The position numbers and the translations under genes are program-made. The notes beneath the pieces were generated by a model. That model was not told the origin of the DNA. It was given only the letters and a program-made list of their open reading frames with translations, and made no database searches. Source: Streptococcus sp. (GTDB lineage: Bacteria; Bacillota; Bacilli; Lactobacillales; Streptococcaceae). Taken from it: a DNA stretch of 34,135 bases. How positions within the stretch are numbered: the stretch's first letter is position 1; every line of letters begins with the position of its first letter. This document shows positions 13,548 to 22,286 of this stretch, in pieces. The DNA lies in NCBI GenBank assembly GCA_003521145.1, contig DOTL01000057.1, forward strand, positions 1-34,135, in the 5' to 3' direction.

Positions 13548-15002
13548 ATGTATAAAGATGACAGTTTAACCTTGCACACTGACTTGTATCAAATTAATAT
13601 GATGCAGGTTTACTTTAACCAAGGTATTCACAATAAAAAGGCTGTTTTCGAAGTTTATTTCCGTCAACTTCCGTTTAAAAATGGCTTTGCTGTGTTTGCA
13701 GGTTTGGAGCATATTGTCAACTATCTTGAAAATCTGACCTTCTCAGAAACTGATATTGCTTATCTGAAAGATCTAGGTTATCCTGAAGATTTTCTGGACT
13801 ATCTAGCCAACCTAAAACTTGAGTTGACTATCAATTCAGCCCTTGAAGGTGATTTGGTATTTGCTAATGAACCGATTTTCCAAGTGGAAGGTCCCTTGGC
13901 TCAGTGTCAGTTAGTAGAGACTGCCTTGCTAAATATCCTCAATTACCAGATTCTTATTGCGACAAAAGCAGCTCGCATTCGCTCTGTCATTGAGGATGCT
14001 CCTTTGTTGGAGTTTGGGACACGTCGTGCACAAGAGATGGATGCAGCAATCTGGGGGGCGCGTGCAGCCGTAATTGGTGGTGCTGATGCAACGTCAAATG
14101 TACGTGCCGGCAAGATTTTTGGAATCCCAGTTTCTGGTACCCATGCCCATGCCCTTGTCCAAGCCTATGGAAACGATTATGATGCCTTTAAAGCCTATGC
14201 ATCTACTCATAAAGACTGCATATTTCTTGTGGATACCTATGATACTCTTAAGATTGGTGTTCCAGATGCTATCCGTGTGGCTAAAGAGCTAGGTGATAAG
14301 ATTAATTTCTTGGGTGTTCGTCTTGATTCAGGTGACTTGGCTTATCTATCGAAGCAGGTCCGTAAGCAACTGGATGCAGCTGGTTTCCCTGATGCCAAGA
14401 TTTACGCTTCAAACGACCTTGATGAAAATACCATCCTCAACTTGAAGATGCAGAAGGCCAAGATTGATGTCTGGGGAGTGGGTACTAAGCTTATCACTGC
14501 CTATGATCAACCAGCCTTGGGTGCTGTCTACAAGATTGTCTCAATGGAAGATGATCAAGGGGTCATGCATGATACTATCAAGTTGTCTAACAATGCTGAG
14601 AAAGTTTCGACACCGGGTAAAAAGCAAGTCTTGCGTATTACGAGTCGTGCCAAGGGCAAATCAGAAGGTGACTATATCACCTTCGCAGACACGGATGTTA
14701 ATGCTTTAGAAGAAATTAATATGTTCCACCCAACATATACCTACATTAATAAGACTGTTCGTGATTTCGATGCAGTGCCTCTCTTGGTCCCAATCTACGA
14801 CAAGGGGCAACTAATCTATGACTTACCAAGTCTTGATGAAATCAAGGCTTATGCGACTAAGAAATTGGACGAACTTTGGAATGAGTATAAGCGCGTGCTT
14901 AACCCTCAAGATTATCCAGTTGATTTGGCTAAAGATGTCTGGGATAATAAGATGACCTTGATTGATAATATCCGTAAGAAAGCTCATGACCTGTCAGAGT
15001 AA
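13548..15002 (+). CDS. pncB: Nicotinate phosphoribosyltransferase
   Basis: 484 residues, cytoplasmic. It makes nicotinate mononucleotide from nicotinate and PRPP with ATP hydrolysis, the entry step of nicotinate salvage. Family marks: LHTDLYQINMMQVYF near the N-terminus, EFGTRRAQEMDAA in the substrate pocket, SGTHAHALVQAYG around the phosphorylated-type histidine, and GVRLDSGDLAYLS with the phosphate-binding residues. The start at 13548 is chosen for GGAGGAG 5 nt upstream; a 27-codon upstream extension begins inside the promoter. The nadE gene follows after 11 nt, so the two form one operon leading to NAD. The structured RNA upstream may sense the pathway. Confidence 0.93.
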   Translation: MYKDDSLTLHTDLYQINMMQVYFNQGIHNKKAVFEVYFRQLPFKNGFAVFAGLEHIVNYLENLTFSETDIAYLKDLGYPEDFLDYLANLKLELTINSALEGDLVFANEPIFQVEGPLAQCQLVETALLNILNYQILIATKAARIRSVIEDAPLLEFGTRRAQEMDAAIWGARAAVIGGADATSNVRAGKIFGIPVSGTHAHALVQAYGNDYDAFKAYASTHKDCIFLVDTYDTLKIGVPDAIRVAKELGDKINFLGVRLDSGDLAYLSKQVRKQLDAAGFPDAKIYASNDLDENTILNLKMQKAKIDVWGVGTKLITAYDQPALGAVYKIVSMEDDQGVMHDTIKLSNNAEKVSTPGKKQVLRITSRAKGKSEGDYITFADTDVNALEEINMFHPTYTYINKTVRDFDAVPLLVPIYDKGQLIYDLPSLDEIKAYATKKLDELWNEYKRVLNPQDYPVDLAKDVWDNKMTLIDNIRKKAHDLSE

Positions 15003-15013
15003 AAGGAGAAATT

Positions 15014-15835
15014 ATGACTTTGCAAGAAACTATTATTGCTCAACTAGGCGTTAAACCTAGCATTGATCCAAAGGAAGAGATTCGAAAATCCGTTGATTTT
15101 TTGAAGGCCTACATGCTCAAACATCCATTCCTTAAAACATATGTTTTGGGAATCTCAGGAGGTCAGGATTCTACATTGGCTGGCCGCCTAGCACAACTTG
15201 CGGTTGAAGAGCTTCGTGCAGAGACAGGAAAAGACTATCAGTTTATCGCCATTCGATTGCCATATGGTGTCCAAGCAGATGAAGATGATGCCCAACGTGC
15301 TCTTGCTTTTATCAAGTCAGATGTGAGTCTTGTGATTAATATCAAAGAAGCTGTAGATGGTCAGGTTGCTGAACTTGCCAAGGCAGGTGTCACCGTTTCT
15401 GATTTCAACAAGGGAAATATCAAGGCCCGTCAACGTATGATTACCCAATACGCGGTCGCGGGTGAAAATAGTGGGGCAGTTATCGGGACAGACCACGCCG
15501 CTGAAAACCTTACAGGCTTTTTCACAAAATTTGGTGATGGTGGTGCAGATATCTTGCCACTCTTTCGTCTAAACAAGCGTCAAGGTGCAGCCCTTCTTGC
15601 AGAACTTGGTGCGGACAAGGCCCTATATGAAAAAGTTCCAACAGCTGACTTGGAAGAGGATAAACCAGGAATCGCTGATGAAGTGGCACTTAGAGTGACC
15701 TATTGTGAAATTGATGACTACCTTGAAGGCAAGGAAGTCTCAGCCAAAGCCCAGGAAACGATTGAGTCTTGGTGGCGTAAAGGCCAACACAAACGTCACC
15801 TACCAATCACTATTTTTGATGATTTTTGGAAATAA
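15014..15835 (+). CDS. nadE: NH3-dependent NAD+ synthetase
   Basis: 273 residues, the short ammonia-dependent form without a glutaminase domain. It amidates deamido-NAD to NAD. The PP-loop ATP-binding motif GISGGQDST is at 46-54 and the second signature is GTDHAAENLTGFFTKFGDGGAD; the C-terminal KRHLPITIFDDFW is typical. Shine-Dalgarno AAGGAG sits 11 nt after the pncB stop, in the same operon. No de novo NAD genes are visible, which fits reliance on nicotinate salvage. Confidence 0.96.
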   Translation: MTLQETIIAQLGVKPSIDPKEEIRKSVDFLKAYMLKHPFLKTYVLGISGGQDSTLAGRLAQLAVEELRAETGKDYQFIAIRLPYGVQADEDDAQRALAFIKSDVSLVINIKEAVDGQVAELAKAGVTVSDFNKGNIKARQRMITQYAVAGENSGAVIGTDHAAENLTGFFTKFGDGGADILPLFRLNKRQGAALLAELGADKALYEKVPTADLEEDKPGIADEVALRVTYCEIDDYLEGKEVSAKAQETIESWWRKGQHKRHLPITIFDDFWK

Positions 15836-15850
15836 GAGGAGAAATGAGTT

Positions 15851-16293
15851 ATGATTAAAGCTTAGATTGATTTTTGGAAACGTGCCTTTGACTTTAGCGG
15901 CCGTTCGACTCGTCCAGATTACTGGTGGGCTTACTTAGTTAATGTCATTATTATTACTATTCTTACTGTTTTTGTGTTCTTATTCCTTTCTTCAGTAATG
16001 TTTATCTTAGTGACCCAGCTCTGTTGAATAATCCGACTGAACTGCAAAAAATAATTATTACCTATGCTTGGCCACTAATGCTTTTTAGCTTAATTGAACT
16101 TATCCCTCAATTGTCTCTACAAATACGTCGTTTGAGAGATGCAGGTATTCATCCAGCTTGGGTACTTCTAAATTATATAGGACTTGTACCAATCTTGGCT
16201 ATCTTCTTATTGATTGGAAGCATTGTACTCCTAATCATGTCTTGTAAGCAAACGAAACTAGCACCTGAAACGCAGTTTGATAAAGTTGAATAA
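15851..16293 (+). pseudogene. DUF805-family membrane protein, nonsense and frameshift
   Basis: The start at 15851, with AGGAG 9 nt upstream, reads MIKA then TAG (15863-15865), then IDFWKRAFDFSGRSTRPDY, the classic DUF805 N-terminus; a Tyr codon probably became TAG. The frame is lost again by a one-base deletion near 16012-16023 and resumes as NNPTELQKIIITYAW, through QIRRLRDAGIHPAWVLLNYIG (a DUF805 hallmark), to the stop at 16293. Repaired length is about 146 residues with three to four transmembrane segments. It sits 15 nt after nadE and would be read from the same transcript. The function of DUF805 proteins is not defined. Confidence 0.87.
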
Positions 16294-16302
16294 GATTGTC
16301 GT

Positions 16303-16331
16303 AACTCTAGGTCAAACCTAGGGTTATTTTT
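16303..16331 (+). terminator. Terminator after the DUF805 remnant
   Basis: AACTCTAGGT (16303-16312) pairs with ACCTAGGGTT (16316-16325), with a 3-nt loop, followed by ATTTTT. It closes the NAD-salvage operon. Confidence 0.8.
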
Positions 16332-16334
16332 AAG

Positions 16335-16362
16335 TTGAATTTTCAGAAATTAGTGATAAAAT
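16335..16362 (+). promoter_or_regulatory. pepC promoter
   Basis: TTGAAT (16335-16340), a 16-nt spacer and extended -10 TGA TAAAAT (16354-16362), leaving a leader of about 27 nt to the ATG with AAAGGAGG. Confidence 0.65.
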
Positions 16363-16394
16363 AGAGAGGAATAAGGATTAAAAGGAGGAATCTT

Positions 16395-17732
16395 ATGACT
16401 TCACTATCAACAGATTTCACAGATAAACTATTTGCAGACTATGAGGCCAATACCAAGTACAGTGCTATTGGGAATGCTGTAACTCACAATGGCTTGCTCA
16501 AATCCATCGAAACACGTCAATCAGAAGTTGAGAATGACTATGTTTTCTCAATCGATTTGACTAAAGATGAGGTGTCTAACCAAAAAGCTTCAGGACGTTG
16601 CTGGATGTTTGCGGCACTAAATACTTTCCGTCACAAATTAATCTCAGACTTCAAATTGGAAAGTTTCGAGCTTTCTCAAGCCCACACTTTCTTCTGGGAC
16701 AAGTATGAAAAATCAAACTGGTTCTTGGAACAAATCATTGCTACAGCAGATCAAGAGATTGGCAGTCGTAAGGTTAAATTCCTTTTGGATACCCCACAAC
16801 AAGATGGTGGACAATGGGATATGGTCGTATCACTTTTTGAAAAATACGGTGTTGTACCAAAATCAGTTTATCCAGAATCTGTAGCTTCAAGTAATAGTCA
16901 TGAGCTTAATCAATACCTCAATAAGTTTCTTCGACAAGATGCCCAAATCTTGCGTGATTTGATTGCTGGCGGTGCTGATCAGGCTGCTGTTCAAGCTAAG
17001 AAGGAAGAGCTTCTTCAAGAAATCTTCAACTATCTTGCCATGACTCTTGGTTTACCACCACGTCAGTTTGATTTTGCCTACCGAGATAAAGATGACAACT
17101 ATCAAGCTGAGAGAAATATCACACCACAAGCTTTCTTTGAAAAATATGTGGGTCTTAAACTGAGTGATTATGTGTCAGTTATCAATGCTCCAACAGCTGA
17201 TAAACCTTATGGAAAATCTTACACTGTTGAGATGTTGGGTAATGTTGTAGGTGCACCAAGTGTTCGTTATATCAACCTCCCAGTGGACCGTTTCAAAGAG
17301 CTTGCTATTGCACAGATGAAGGCTGGAGAAACTGTTTGGTTTGGTTCAGATGTTGGTCAAGTTTCAGACCGTCAAAAAGGTATTCTTGCAACTAATGTTT
17401 ACGATTTTACAGCTAGCATGGATATTAACTTGACTCAAGACAAGGCAGGACGTTTGGACTACAGCGAATCTCTCATGACTCATGCCATGGTATTGACTGG
17501 GGTTGATTTGGATGCCGATGGCAGACCTGTTAAATGGAAGGTTGAAAACTCTTGGGGAGACAAGGTCGGACAAAAAGGTTATTTTGTAGCTTCTGATGCC
17601 TGGATGGATGAATATACTTATCAAATCGTTGTTCGCAAAGATTTCCTTACAGCTGAAGAATTAGCAGCTTATGAAGCAGAGCCACAAGTACTTGCTCCCT
17701 GGGATCCAATGGGAGCCCTTGCTTCAAAATAA
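16395..17732 (+). CDS. pepC: Aminopeptidase C (bleomycin hydrolase family, C1B)
   Basis: 445 residues, cytoplasmic cysteine aminopeptidase with broad specificity; it forms a hexameric barrel in this family and takes part in releasing amino acids from casein-derived peptides in dairy streptococci. Catalytic C69 lies in ASGRCWMFAAL, H363 in SLMTHAMVLTGV and N385 in VENSWGD, all three intact. The C-terminal tail ends in GALASK, as expected for the residues that enter the active site and limit cleavage to the N-terminus. Monocistronic: own promoter before it and strong terminator after it. Confidence 0.96.
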   Translation: MTSLSTDFTDKLFADYEANTKYSAIGNAVTHNGLLKSIETRQSEVENDYVFSIDLTKDEVSNQKASGRCWMFAALNTFRHKLISDFKLESFELSQAHTFFWDKYEKSNWFLEQIIATADQEIGSRKVKFLLDTPQQDGGQWDMVVSLFEKYGVVPKSVYPESVASSNSHELNQYLNKFLRQDAQILRDLIAGGADQAAVQAKKEELLQEIFNYLAMTLGLPPRQFDFAYRDKDDNYQAERNITPQAFFEKYVGLKLSDYVSVINAPTADKPYGKSYTVEMLGNVVGAPSVRYINLPVDRFKELAIAQMKAGETVWFGSDVGQVSDRQKGILATNVYDFTASMDINLTQDKAGRLDYSESLMTHAMVLTGVDLDADGRPVKWKVENSWGDKVGQKGYFVASDAWMDEYTYQIVVRKDFLTAEELAAYEAEPQVLAPWDPMGALASK

Positions 17733-17743
17733 GATAATACATG

Positions 17744-17772
17744 AAAACACTGGAAATTTTCCAGTGTTTTTT
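17744..17772 (+). terminator. Terminator of pepC
   Basis: AAAACACTGGAAA (17744-17756) and TTTCCAGTGTTTT (17758-17770) form a 13-bp perfect stem with a long T-run. Confidence 0.85.
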
Positions 17773-17796
17773 ATAGTTTCTTTAAAATTTATCGAT

Positions 17797-17825
17797 AAAA
17801 AAAGAGTTATCCAATCGGATAACCC
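17797..17825 (-). terminator. Terminator of recU-pbp1A (minus strand)
   Basis: On the minus strand GGGTTATCC pairs with GGATAACTC (17825-17804), followed by seven T (17803-17797). Confidence 0.8.
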
Positions 17826-17835
17826 TTCTTATTTC

Positions 17836-20127
17836 TTATTCTTCTGCTGTAGCAGTGTTTGAATTCGAATGCTCAGAGCCGTTAGAGGCCGATGTCGATG
17901 GATTTGTTGAAGCATCAGGCCCATACTGTTGACTATCTTGTGAACTTGATGAGTCACTGCTTTGGCTAGAGTCCGAACTTGATGATGAGCTAGATGTTCC
18001 AAGTGACCCTGTGTAAATATTTGATGTTGAAGAACCAGTAAGGAAGACATAGCTACCATTGTTATAAACACCACTAGGCATTTCAAAATCTTCAGAACCC
18101 GCACCATACTTCTGGTTAAGATATCTACTTGTTACACCGTAGATTTTCTTAGCGATATTAAGGTCTGAACCATAAAGTGGTTTTTTACGGTTTTTGTAAC
18201 CTGTCCAAATCGCCATTGCATACTTAGTATTGTAACCAACGAAAGTTTCATCCGGAACCATAAGGTCAGCATAGACACCACTTTCTTTTTGTACTTTATA
18301 GTACTCATCGTCACTGTAGTTAGATGTACCAGTCTTACCAGCATTGATTGTACCACGAACATAAGCGTCAGTTGCTGTACCACCTGTCAATACTTGTTTC
18401 AACATACTTGACATCATGTAGGCTGTTTGTGGTGACATGGCTTCGACACCTTTAGAATCAAATGATTTAGTTGAACCATCTTCAAATTTGATTGATTTAA
18501 TGTAAGATGGTTTATAGTAAGTACCACCATTTGCAAAGGCTGCATAAGCTGCGGCCATCTTCTCACTTGATGCACCATACTTAGAATCTGATGATGTTGT
18601 TGAAGATGAGATCGCATTTGAGTAGTACATTTTTGGATACTCGATACCCAAATTCTTCAAGAAGGATTGAGCATATTCCAAACCAGCAGCTTGGAGTGCT
18701 TTAACGGCTGTAACGTTACGTGATTGTTGAAGTGCATAAGTCAATGAAATGCTTCCGTAATACTTACGGTCCCAGTTGTAAACTGGTGTTGAAGAACCTG
18801 GGAAATTGTAAGGATTATCGTAAACAGTCGTACCAGTGTTTGTATAAATACCTTTTTCAATAGCAGGAGCATAGTCAGTGATTGGTTTCATTGTAGAACC
18901 CCAGTCACGGTCTGTTTGAACAGCTTGGTTGGTACCAAGTGCAACGTTTTCGTCTTGGTGGCGTGATCCCAATTGGGCAACGACACGACCATTAGTAACA
19001 TCAATAATAGTAGAAGCAACTTGGAGGCTATCTTTTGGATAGTCTACATAGCCGTTAGTATTATAAACGTTCCAGATATATTTTTGAATATCTGAATTAA
19101 GATTAGTGTGGACGTCGAGACCTGCTGAGTAGATATCAGTATTGGCATCAGTAGATACCTGTTCAATAACTTGTTTGATGTAGTTATCTAAATATGGCTC
19201 ATAGCCAGCTTTCTTCGTAAGTGGAAGAAGGCCATCTGATACATCAGTTGCTTTAGCTTGCTCGTACTCTTCTTTAGAAATGTTTTTGTCTTCATACATT
19301 TCACTAAGAACAGTGTTACGACGTTCTTTGGCAGCATCTGGATTAGCATAAGGGTTATATTGTGTTGGTGCCTGTGGGATTCCAGCAAGAAGAGCTGCTT
19401 GGGCAACAGAGAGGCTGATCAAGTCCTTACCGAAGTAAGCTTTAGCTGCCGTCTTCATACCGTAGTAACCATTACCCATATAAACCTTATTAATATAGAA
19501 GGTCAAGATTTTTTGTTTCGTGAATCGATGCTCCATTTGGAGTGACAACCAGATTTCTTGTGACTTACGTTTAAGGGTTTGGTCAGAAGTGTTAGTTGAG
19601 AAGTAAGCCAACTTAATCAACTGTTGGTCGAGTGTAGACCCCCCTTGGGTGCTACCACGACGAAGGTTATTAACAGCTGCCCCCATGATACGGTAGACGT
19701 CAATCCCACGGTGTGTGAAGAAACGTTTATCCTCGATAGAGGTGATGGCATTAACTAGAGTTGTTGGAATTTCATCTGTTGATGCACTCTCACGTTTCTC
19801 AGCTCCCAAGTCGGCAACAAGACTACCATTAGCGTCGTAAATCTTACTTGAGTTTGTTGATTGCAGTTTGTTCTCGGTAAGTTTAGGAACACTGCTAACA
19901 TAGTAGACAAAGAGGCTACCACCAGCGATGACACAGACTACAAAGAAAGTAAGCAGTCCAATAAATCCGTATTTTACAACACGCCAGCCCAAACTTTGGT
20001 CTGAAGCGGCAGAGCGTTTTCCTTTGCTATAGCGAGAAGAATCTGAACGCTTGCCCGTGATGTTTTTAGCACGTTTAGTCGAACCGTTAAGTGATTCTTT
20101 AAAGTTGCTGAAATTAAATTTAGCCAT
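17836..20127 (-). CDS. pbp1A: Class A penicillin-binding protein 1A
   Basis: 763 residues. Cytoplasmic basic tail (1-50), transmembrane helix about 52-77, GT51 domain with SIEDKRFFTHRG (E132 catalytic), GGSTLDQQLIK (162-172) and YINKVYMGNGYYG. Transpeptidase domain: S411-T-M-K414, S469-R-N471 and K598-T-G600. A Ser-rich, low-complexity tail of about 45 residues starts near 715 and is probably a flexible cell-wall-spanning tail. The motif sequences (STMKPITDYAP, QQSRNV, AGKTGTSNY) match streptococcal PBP1a, and the gene overlaps recU by one base (TAATG), the conserved streptococcal recU-pbp1A pair. Relative to pneumococcal PBP1a, the N-terminal cytoplasmic region is about 40 residues longer. 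It builds peptidoglycan with the elongation and division machinery. Confidence 0.95.
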   Translation of the reverse strand: MAKFNFSNFKESLNGSTKRAKNITGKRSDSSRYSKGKRSAASDQSLGWRVVKYGFIGLLTFFVVCVIAGGSLFVYYVSSVPKLTENKLQSTNSSKIYDANGSLVADLGAEKRESASTDEIPTTLVNAITSIEDKRFFTHRGIDVYRIMGAAVNNLRRGSTQGGSTLDQQLIKLAYFSTNTSDQTLKRKSQEIWLSLQMEHRFTKQKILTFYINKVYMGNGYYGMKTAAKAYFGKDLISLSVAQAALLAGIPQAPTQYNPYANPDAAKERRNTVLSEMYEDKNISKEEYEQAKATDVSDGLLPLTKKAGYEPYLDNYIKQVIEQVSTDANTDIYSAGLDVHTNLNSDIQKYIWNVYNTNGYVDYPKDSLQVASTIIDVTNGRVVAQLGSRHQDENVALGTNQAVQTDRDWGSTMKPITDYAPAIEKGIYTNTGTTVYDNPYNFPGSSTPVYNWDRKYYGSISLTYALQQSRNVTAVKALQAAGLEYAQSFLKNLGIEYPKMYYSNAISSSTTSSDSKYGASSEKMAAAYAAFANGGTYYKPSYIKSIKFEDGSTKSFDSKGVEAMSPQTAYMMSSMLKQVLTGGTATDAYVRGTINAGKTGTSNYSDDEYYKVQKESGVYADLMVPDETFVGYNTKYAMAIWTGYKNRKKPLYGSDLNIAKKIYGVTSRYLNQKYGAGSEDFEMPSGVYNNGSYVFLTGSSTSNIYTGSLGTSSSSSSSDSSQSSDSSSSQDSQQYGPDASTNPSTSASNGSEHSNSNTATAEE

Positions 20128-20723
20128 TATGTGTTACCACCTAATAATTTTTCAATGATTTCTAAATAAGGAACTTGAGGATAAGCTGCTTCTGCAATTG
20201 CATAGCCTCTTTTTTTGATATAATCAAGAGGCATTGATTTTGCCCCTTTATCGATCTGATAAAAAGCGATTAGGTCTTTGGCAGGCAGAAGGTAGGTTTC
20301 CTTAAGCGTCGAGAAGTGAAGTAGCACGAAGCAGATACCATTTTGACTGATGACCTGAGACATGTGCTCAATTTGATGCGCATGAAAGTTTTTCATAGGC
20401 ATGGATGTCTTTTGTCGTGTCTCTTTGGCTTCAAAATCAATGTAGTATCCTTTGTAAACACCAGAGTAGTCAGTAGTAGAGGCTTGCCTAAAGTAAGCTT
20501 CTACAATCTTTGCTCGTGAGCGTTTGGGATAATCAACTTTGACAATTTGAACAGGAGTGGGTTTTTTATGAATAACGGCTAAACCGCGCGACAAATAGTA
20601 ATCATTAGTCGCGTTAATAGCAGATTCAAAGCTCATCCCCCGATTGGCAAAGTCAATTCTATTTGATTTTTCAGGACGTACTTGTGGTATCTTACGAGAT
20701 ATCTGATGGGGATAGTTTACCAT
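20127..20723 (-). CDS. recU: Holliday junction resolvase RecU
   Basis: 198 residues, cytoplasmic. It cuts four-way DNA junctions during recombination and chromosome segregation. The N-terminal NRGMSFESAIN is typical, and the nuclease core is TTDYSGVYKGYYIDFEAKET with D85, E98 and K100 as metal-binding/catalytic residues. QIEHM in the stalk region follows. Shine-Dalgarno GAAGGG. It is translationally coupled to pbp1A through TAATG; this pairing of a recombinase with a wall synthase is conserved in Firmicutes, perhaps linking segregation to wall growth. Confidence 0.95.
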   Translation of the reverse strand: MVNYPHQISRKIPQVRPEKSNRIDFANRGMSFESAINATNDYYLSRGLAVIHKKPTPVQIVKVDYPKRSRAKIVEAYFRQASTTDYSGVYKGYYIDFEAKETRQKTSMPMKNFHAHQIEHMSQVISQNGICFVLLHFSTLKETYLLPAKDLIAFYQIDKGAKSMPLDYIKKRGYAIAEAAYPQVPYLEIIEKLLGGNT

Positions 20724-20766
20724 TTTATTCCCTTCTTCTTTATAAGATATGCATAAAGACTATTTT

Positions 20767-20775
20767 ATTATACCA
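20767..20775 (-). promoter_or_regulatory. recU-pbp1A promoter
   Basis: Extended -10 TGG TATAAT on the minus strand (20775-20767), about 43 nt before the recU ATG; the -35 is unclear. The divergent ypsA start lies only 25 nt away on the other side. Confidence 0.55.
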
Positions 20776-20799
20776 TAAAATGAACGAGGAAAACAATAA

Positions 20800-21315
20800 A
20801 TGACATCACTACTGGTAACTGGCTATAAGAGTTTTGAACTTGGTATTTTTAAAGACAAAGACCCTAAAGTAACCATTATCAAGAAAGCAATCAAACGTGA
20901 TTTTAAGCGTTTCTTGGATGATAGTGTGGATTGGATGATTTTTACCGGCAACCTCGGTTTTGAATTTTGGGCACTAGAAGTAGCCAAAGAACTTCAGAAA
21001 GAGTATCCTTTGAAGTTAGCGACCCTTTTTCCTTTTGAAACGCATGGTCAGAATTGGAATGAAGCGAATCAAACAAAACTGGCAGCCTTTAAGCAGGTTG
21101 ATTTTGTCAAGTATGGCTTTCCCGCTTACCAATCTCCAGCACAGTTTAAACAATTTAATCAGTTTCTCATTGATAATACAGATCAGGCTTATTTATTTTA
21201 TGAACCTGAAAATGAAACAAATCTGAAATATTTTTACGGTATGATGTTAGAAGCAAGGGATTATCCCGTATCTAGACTGACTTTTGATGACCTCAATGAA
21301 ATCATGTCGGAATAG
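20800..21315 (+). CDS. ypsA: YpsA/DUF1273 SLOG-domain protein
   Basis: 171 residues, cytoplasmic. The N-terminus MTSLLVTGYKSFELGIF and the FTGNLGFEFWALEVA segment fit the Rossmann-like SLOG fold that binds nucleotide-type ligands. WNEANQTKL and FYEPENETNLKYF are further family marks. In Bacillus and Staphylococcus YpsA homologues affect cell division and FtsZ, and the gene is linked to gpsB; here gpsB is 108 nt downstream. The biochemical ligand is not known. Start 20800, with GAGG upstream. Confidence 0.9.
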   Translation: MTSLLVTGYKSFELGIFKDKDPKVTIIKKAIKRDFKRFLDDSVDWMIFTGNLGFEFWALEVAKELQKEYPLKLATLFPFETHGQNWNEANQTKLAAFKQVDFVKYGFPAYQSPAQFKQFNQFLIDNTDQAYLFYEPENETNLKYFYGMMLEARDYPVSRLTFDDLNEIMSE

Positions 21316-21317
21316 GG

Positions 21318-21323
21318 TATAAT
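21318..21323 (+). promoter_or_regulatory. Possible gpsB promoter
   Basis: TATAAT two bases after the ypsA stop codon, with a GG rather than a TG extension and no clear -35; it would give a leader of about 95 nt. Confidence 0.35.
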
Positions 21324-21423
21324 TGAGTTTTAAACTTGCATTTTTATCTTTTTTTATGTATCATAGAAATGTTAGACAGTAAAGTATTAGTAAGTTGGAT
21401 AAGACAAGTATTGGAGAAGAATA

Positions 21424-21756
21424 ATGGCTAAGATTAATTTAACGCCCAAGAAAATCTACGAACAAGAATTTAAAACAAGCATGCGTGGATACGACAAAAA
21501 AGAAGTTGATGAGTTTCTAGACGATGTAATCAAAGATTACGGTGTCTATATTGCTCTAGTTAAGGAATTGCAAGAAGAGAATGCAAAACTGAAGGCTAAG
21601 ACTTCATCAGCTCCTGCTAGTCGCCCAGCATACGCAAGTGCGACAAGTGAGCCATTACGTGCAAATGCCAATGTTGCTTCGGCTTCAAACTATGATATCT
21701 TAAAACGTATCAGTCGATTGGAAAAAGAGGTCTTTGGAAAACAAATCGTCGAATAA
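21424..21756 (+). CDS. gpsB: Cell division regulator GpsB
   Basis: 110 residues, cytoplasmic, membrane-associated. The N-terminal DivIVA-like domain (KIYEQEFKTSMRGYDKKEVDEFLDDVIKDY, given here only as its positions 12-41 in essence) is followed by a coiled coil (about 42-60), an Ala/Ser/Pro linker and a C-terminal helix (YDILKRISRLEKEVFG) that forms the trimer. GpsB docks class A PBPs and other division proteins through N-terminal-domain contacts and balances septal and peripheral synthesis in streptococci. Both class A PBPs in this window are potential clients. Confidence 0.95.
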   Translation: MAKINLTPKKIYEQEFKTSMRGYDKKEVDEFLDDVIKDYGVYIALVKELQEENAKLKAKTSSAPASRPAYASATSEPLRANANVASASNYDILKRISRLEKEVFGKQIVE

Positions 21757-21765
21757 AACTAGTTT

Positions 21766-22146
21766 GTGCAATTTTTGGATAATCGCATGGTTGCTAGTCT
21801 TCCATGAGGAAAGTCCATGCTAGCACTGGCTGTGATGCCAGTAGTGTTTGTGCTAGGTGAATTAATAAGCCTAGGGACTTGATTTTCAAGTTACGGCGAG
21901 CGAACTGGCTAAGTCTTCGGATAGGTTTTAGTAGCTCTGAAAGTGCCACAGTGACGGAGTTTTTAGGGAAACCTAAAAAGTGGAACGCGGTAAACCCCTC
22001 AAGCTAGCAACCCAAACTTTGGTAGGGGCATGGGATGGCTGGAAACGAACGGACCATCCTGACTGCTTTGCAGTAGACAGATGATTATCGAAGGAAGTGG
22101 TACCTAGTCACTTCTGGAACAGAACATGGCTTATAGAAAATTGCAT
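21766..22146 (+). ncRNA. rnpB: RNase P RNA, type B
   Basis: About 381 nt, directly after gpsB. The 5' end (TGCAATTTTTGGATAATCGC) pairs with the 3' end (AGAAAATTGCA) to form P1. Conserved core blocks are visible: GAGGAAAGTCCATGCTAGCAC near the 5' side, GTGCCACAGTGACGGAG (P10-P11 region), GGAACGCGGTAAACCCC and, near the 3' side, AGACAGATGATTATCGAAG. Together they mark the Bacillus-type (B) architecture of Firmicutes. It is the catalytic RNA that matures tRNA 5' ends. The exact ends are estimated from the P1 pairing. Confidence 0.95.
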
Positions 22147-22153
22147 ATAGGTG

Positions 22154-22184
22154 AGGCTGGGACACATGTCTCAGCCTTCTTTTA
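22154..22184 (+). terminator. Terminator of rnpB
   Basis: AGGCTGGGACA (22154-22164) pairs with TGTCTCAGCCT (22167-22177), with a CA loop, followed by T-rich TCTTTT. Confidence 0.8.
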
Positions 22185-22286
22185 GCAAGAATTCTCTCTT
22201 TTACAACTACATCTAAAGAAAAGAGTGGGAGATAAGCTATCAGTTAAGAAAGTTTGTACTCGTAATAATGAGATAAAAGGATGACA

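Noticed and set aside
16024..16293. Independent 89-residue membrane protein starting at TTG
   Set aside because: It is the C-terminal remainder of the DUF805 pseudogene; the N-terminal half is present upstream in another frame.
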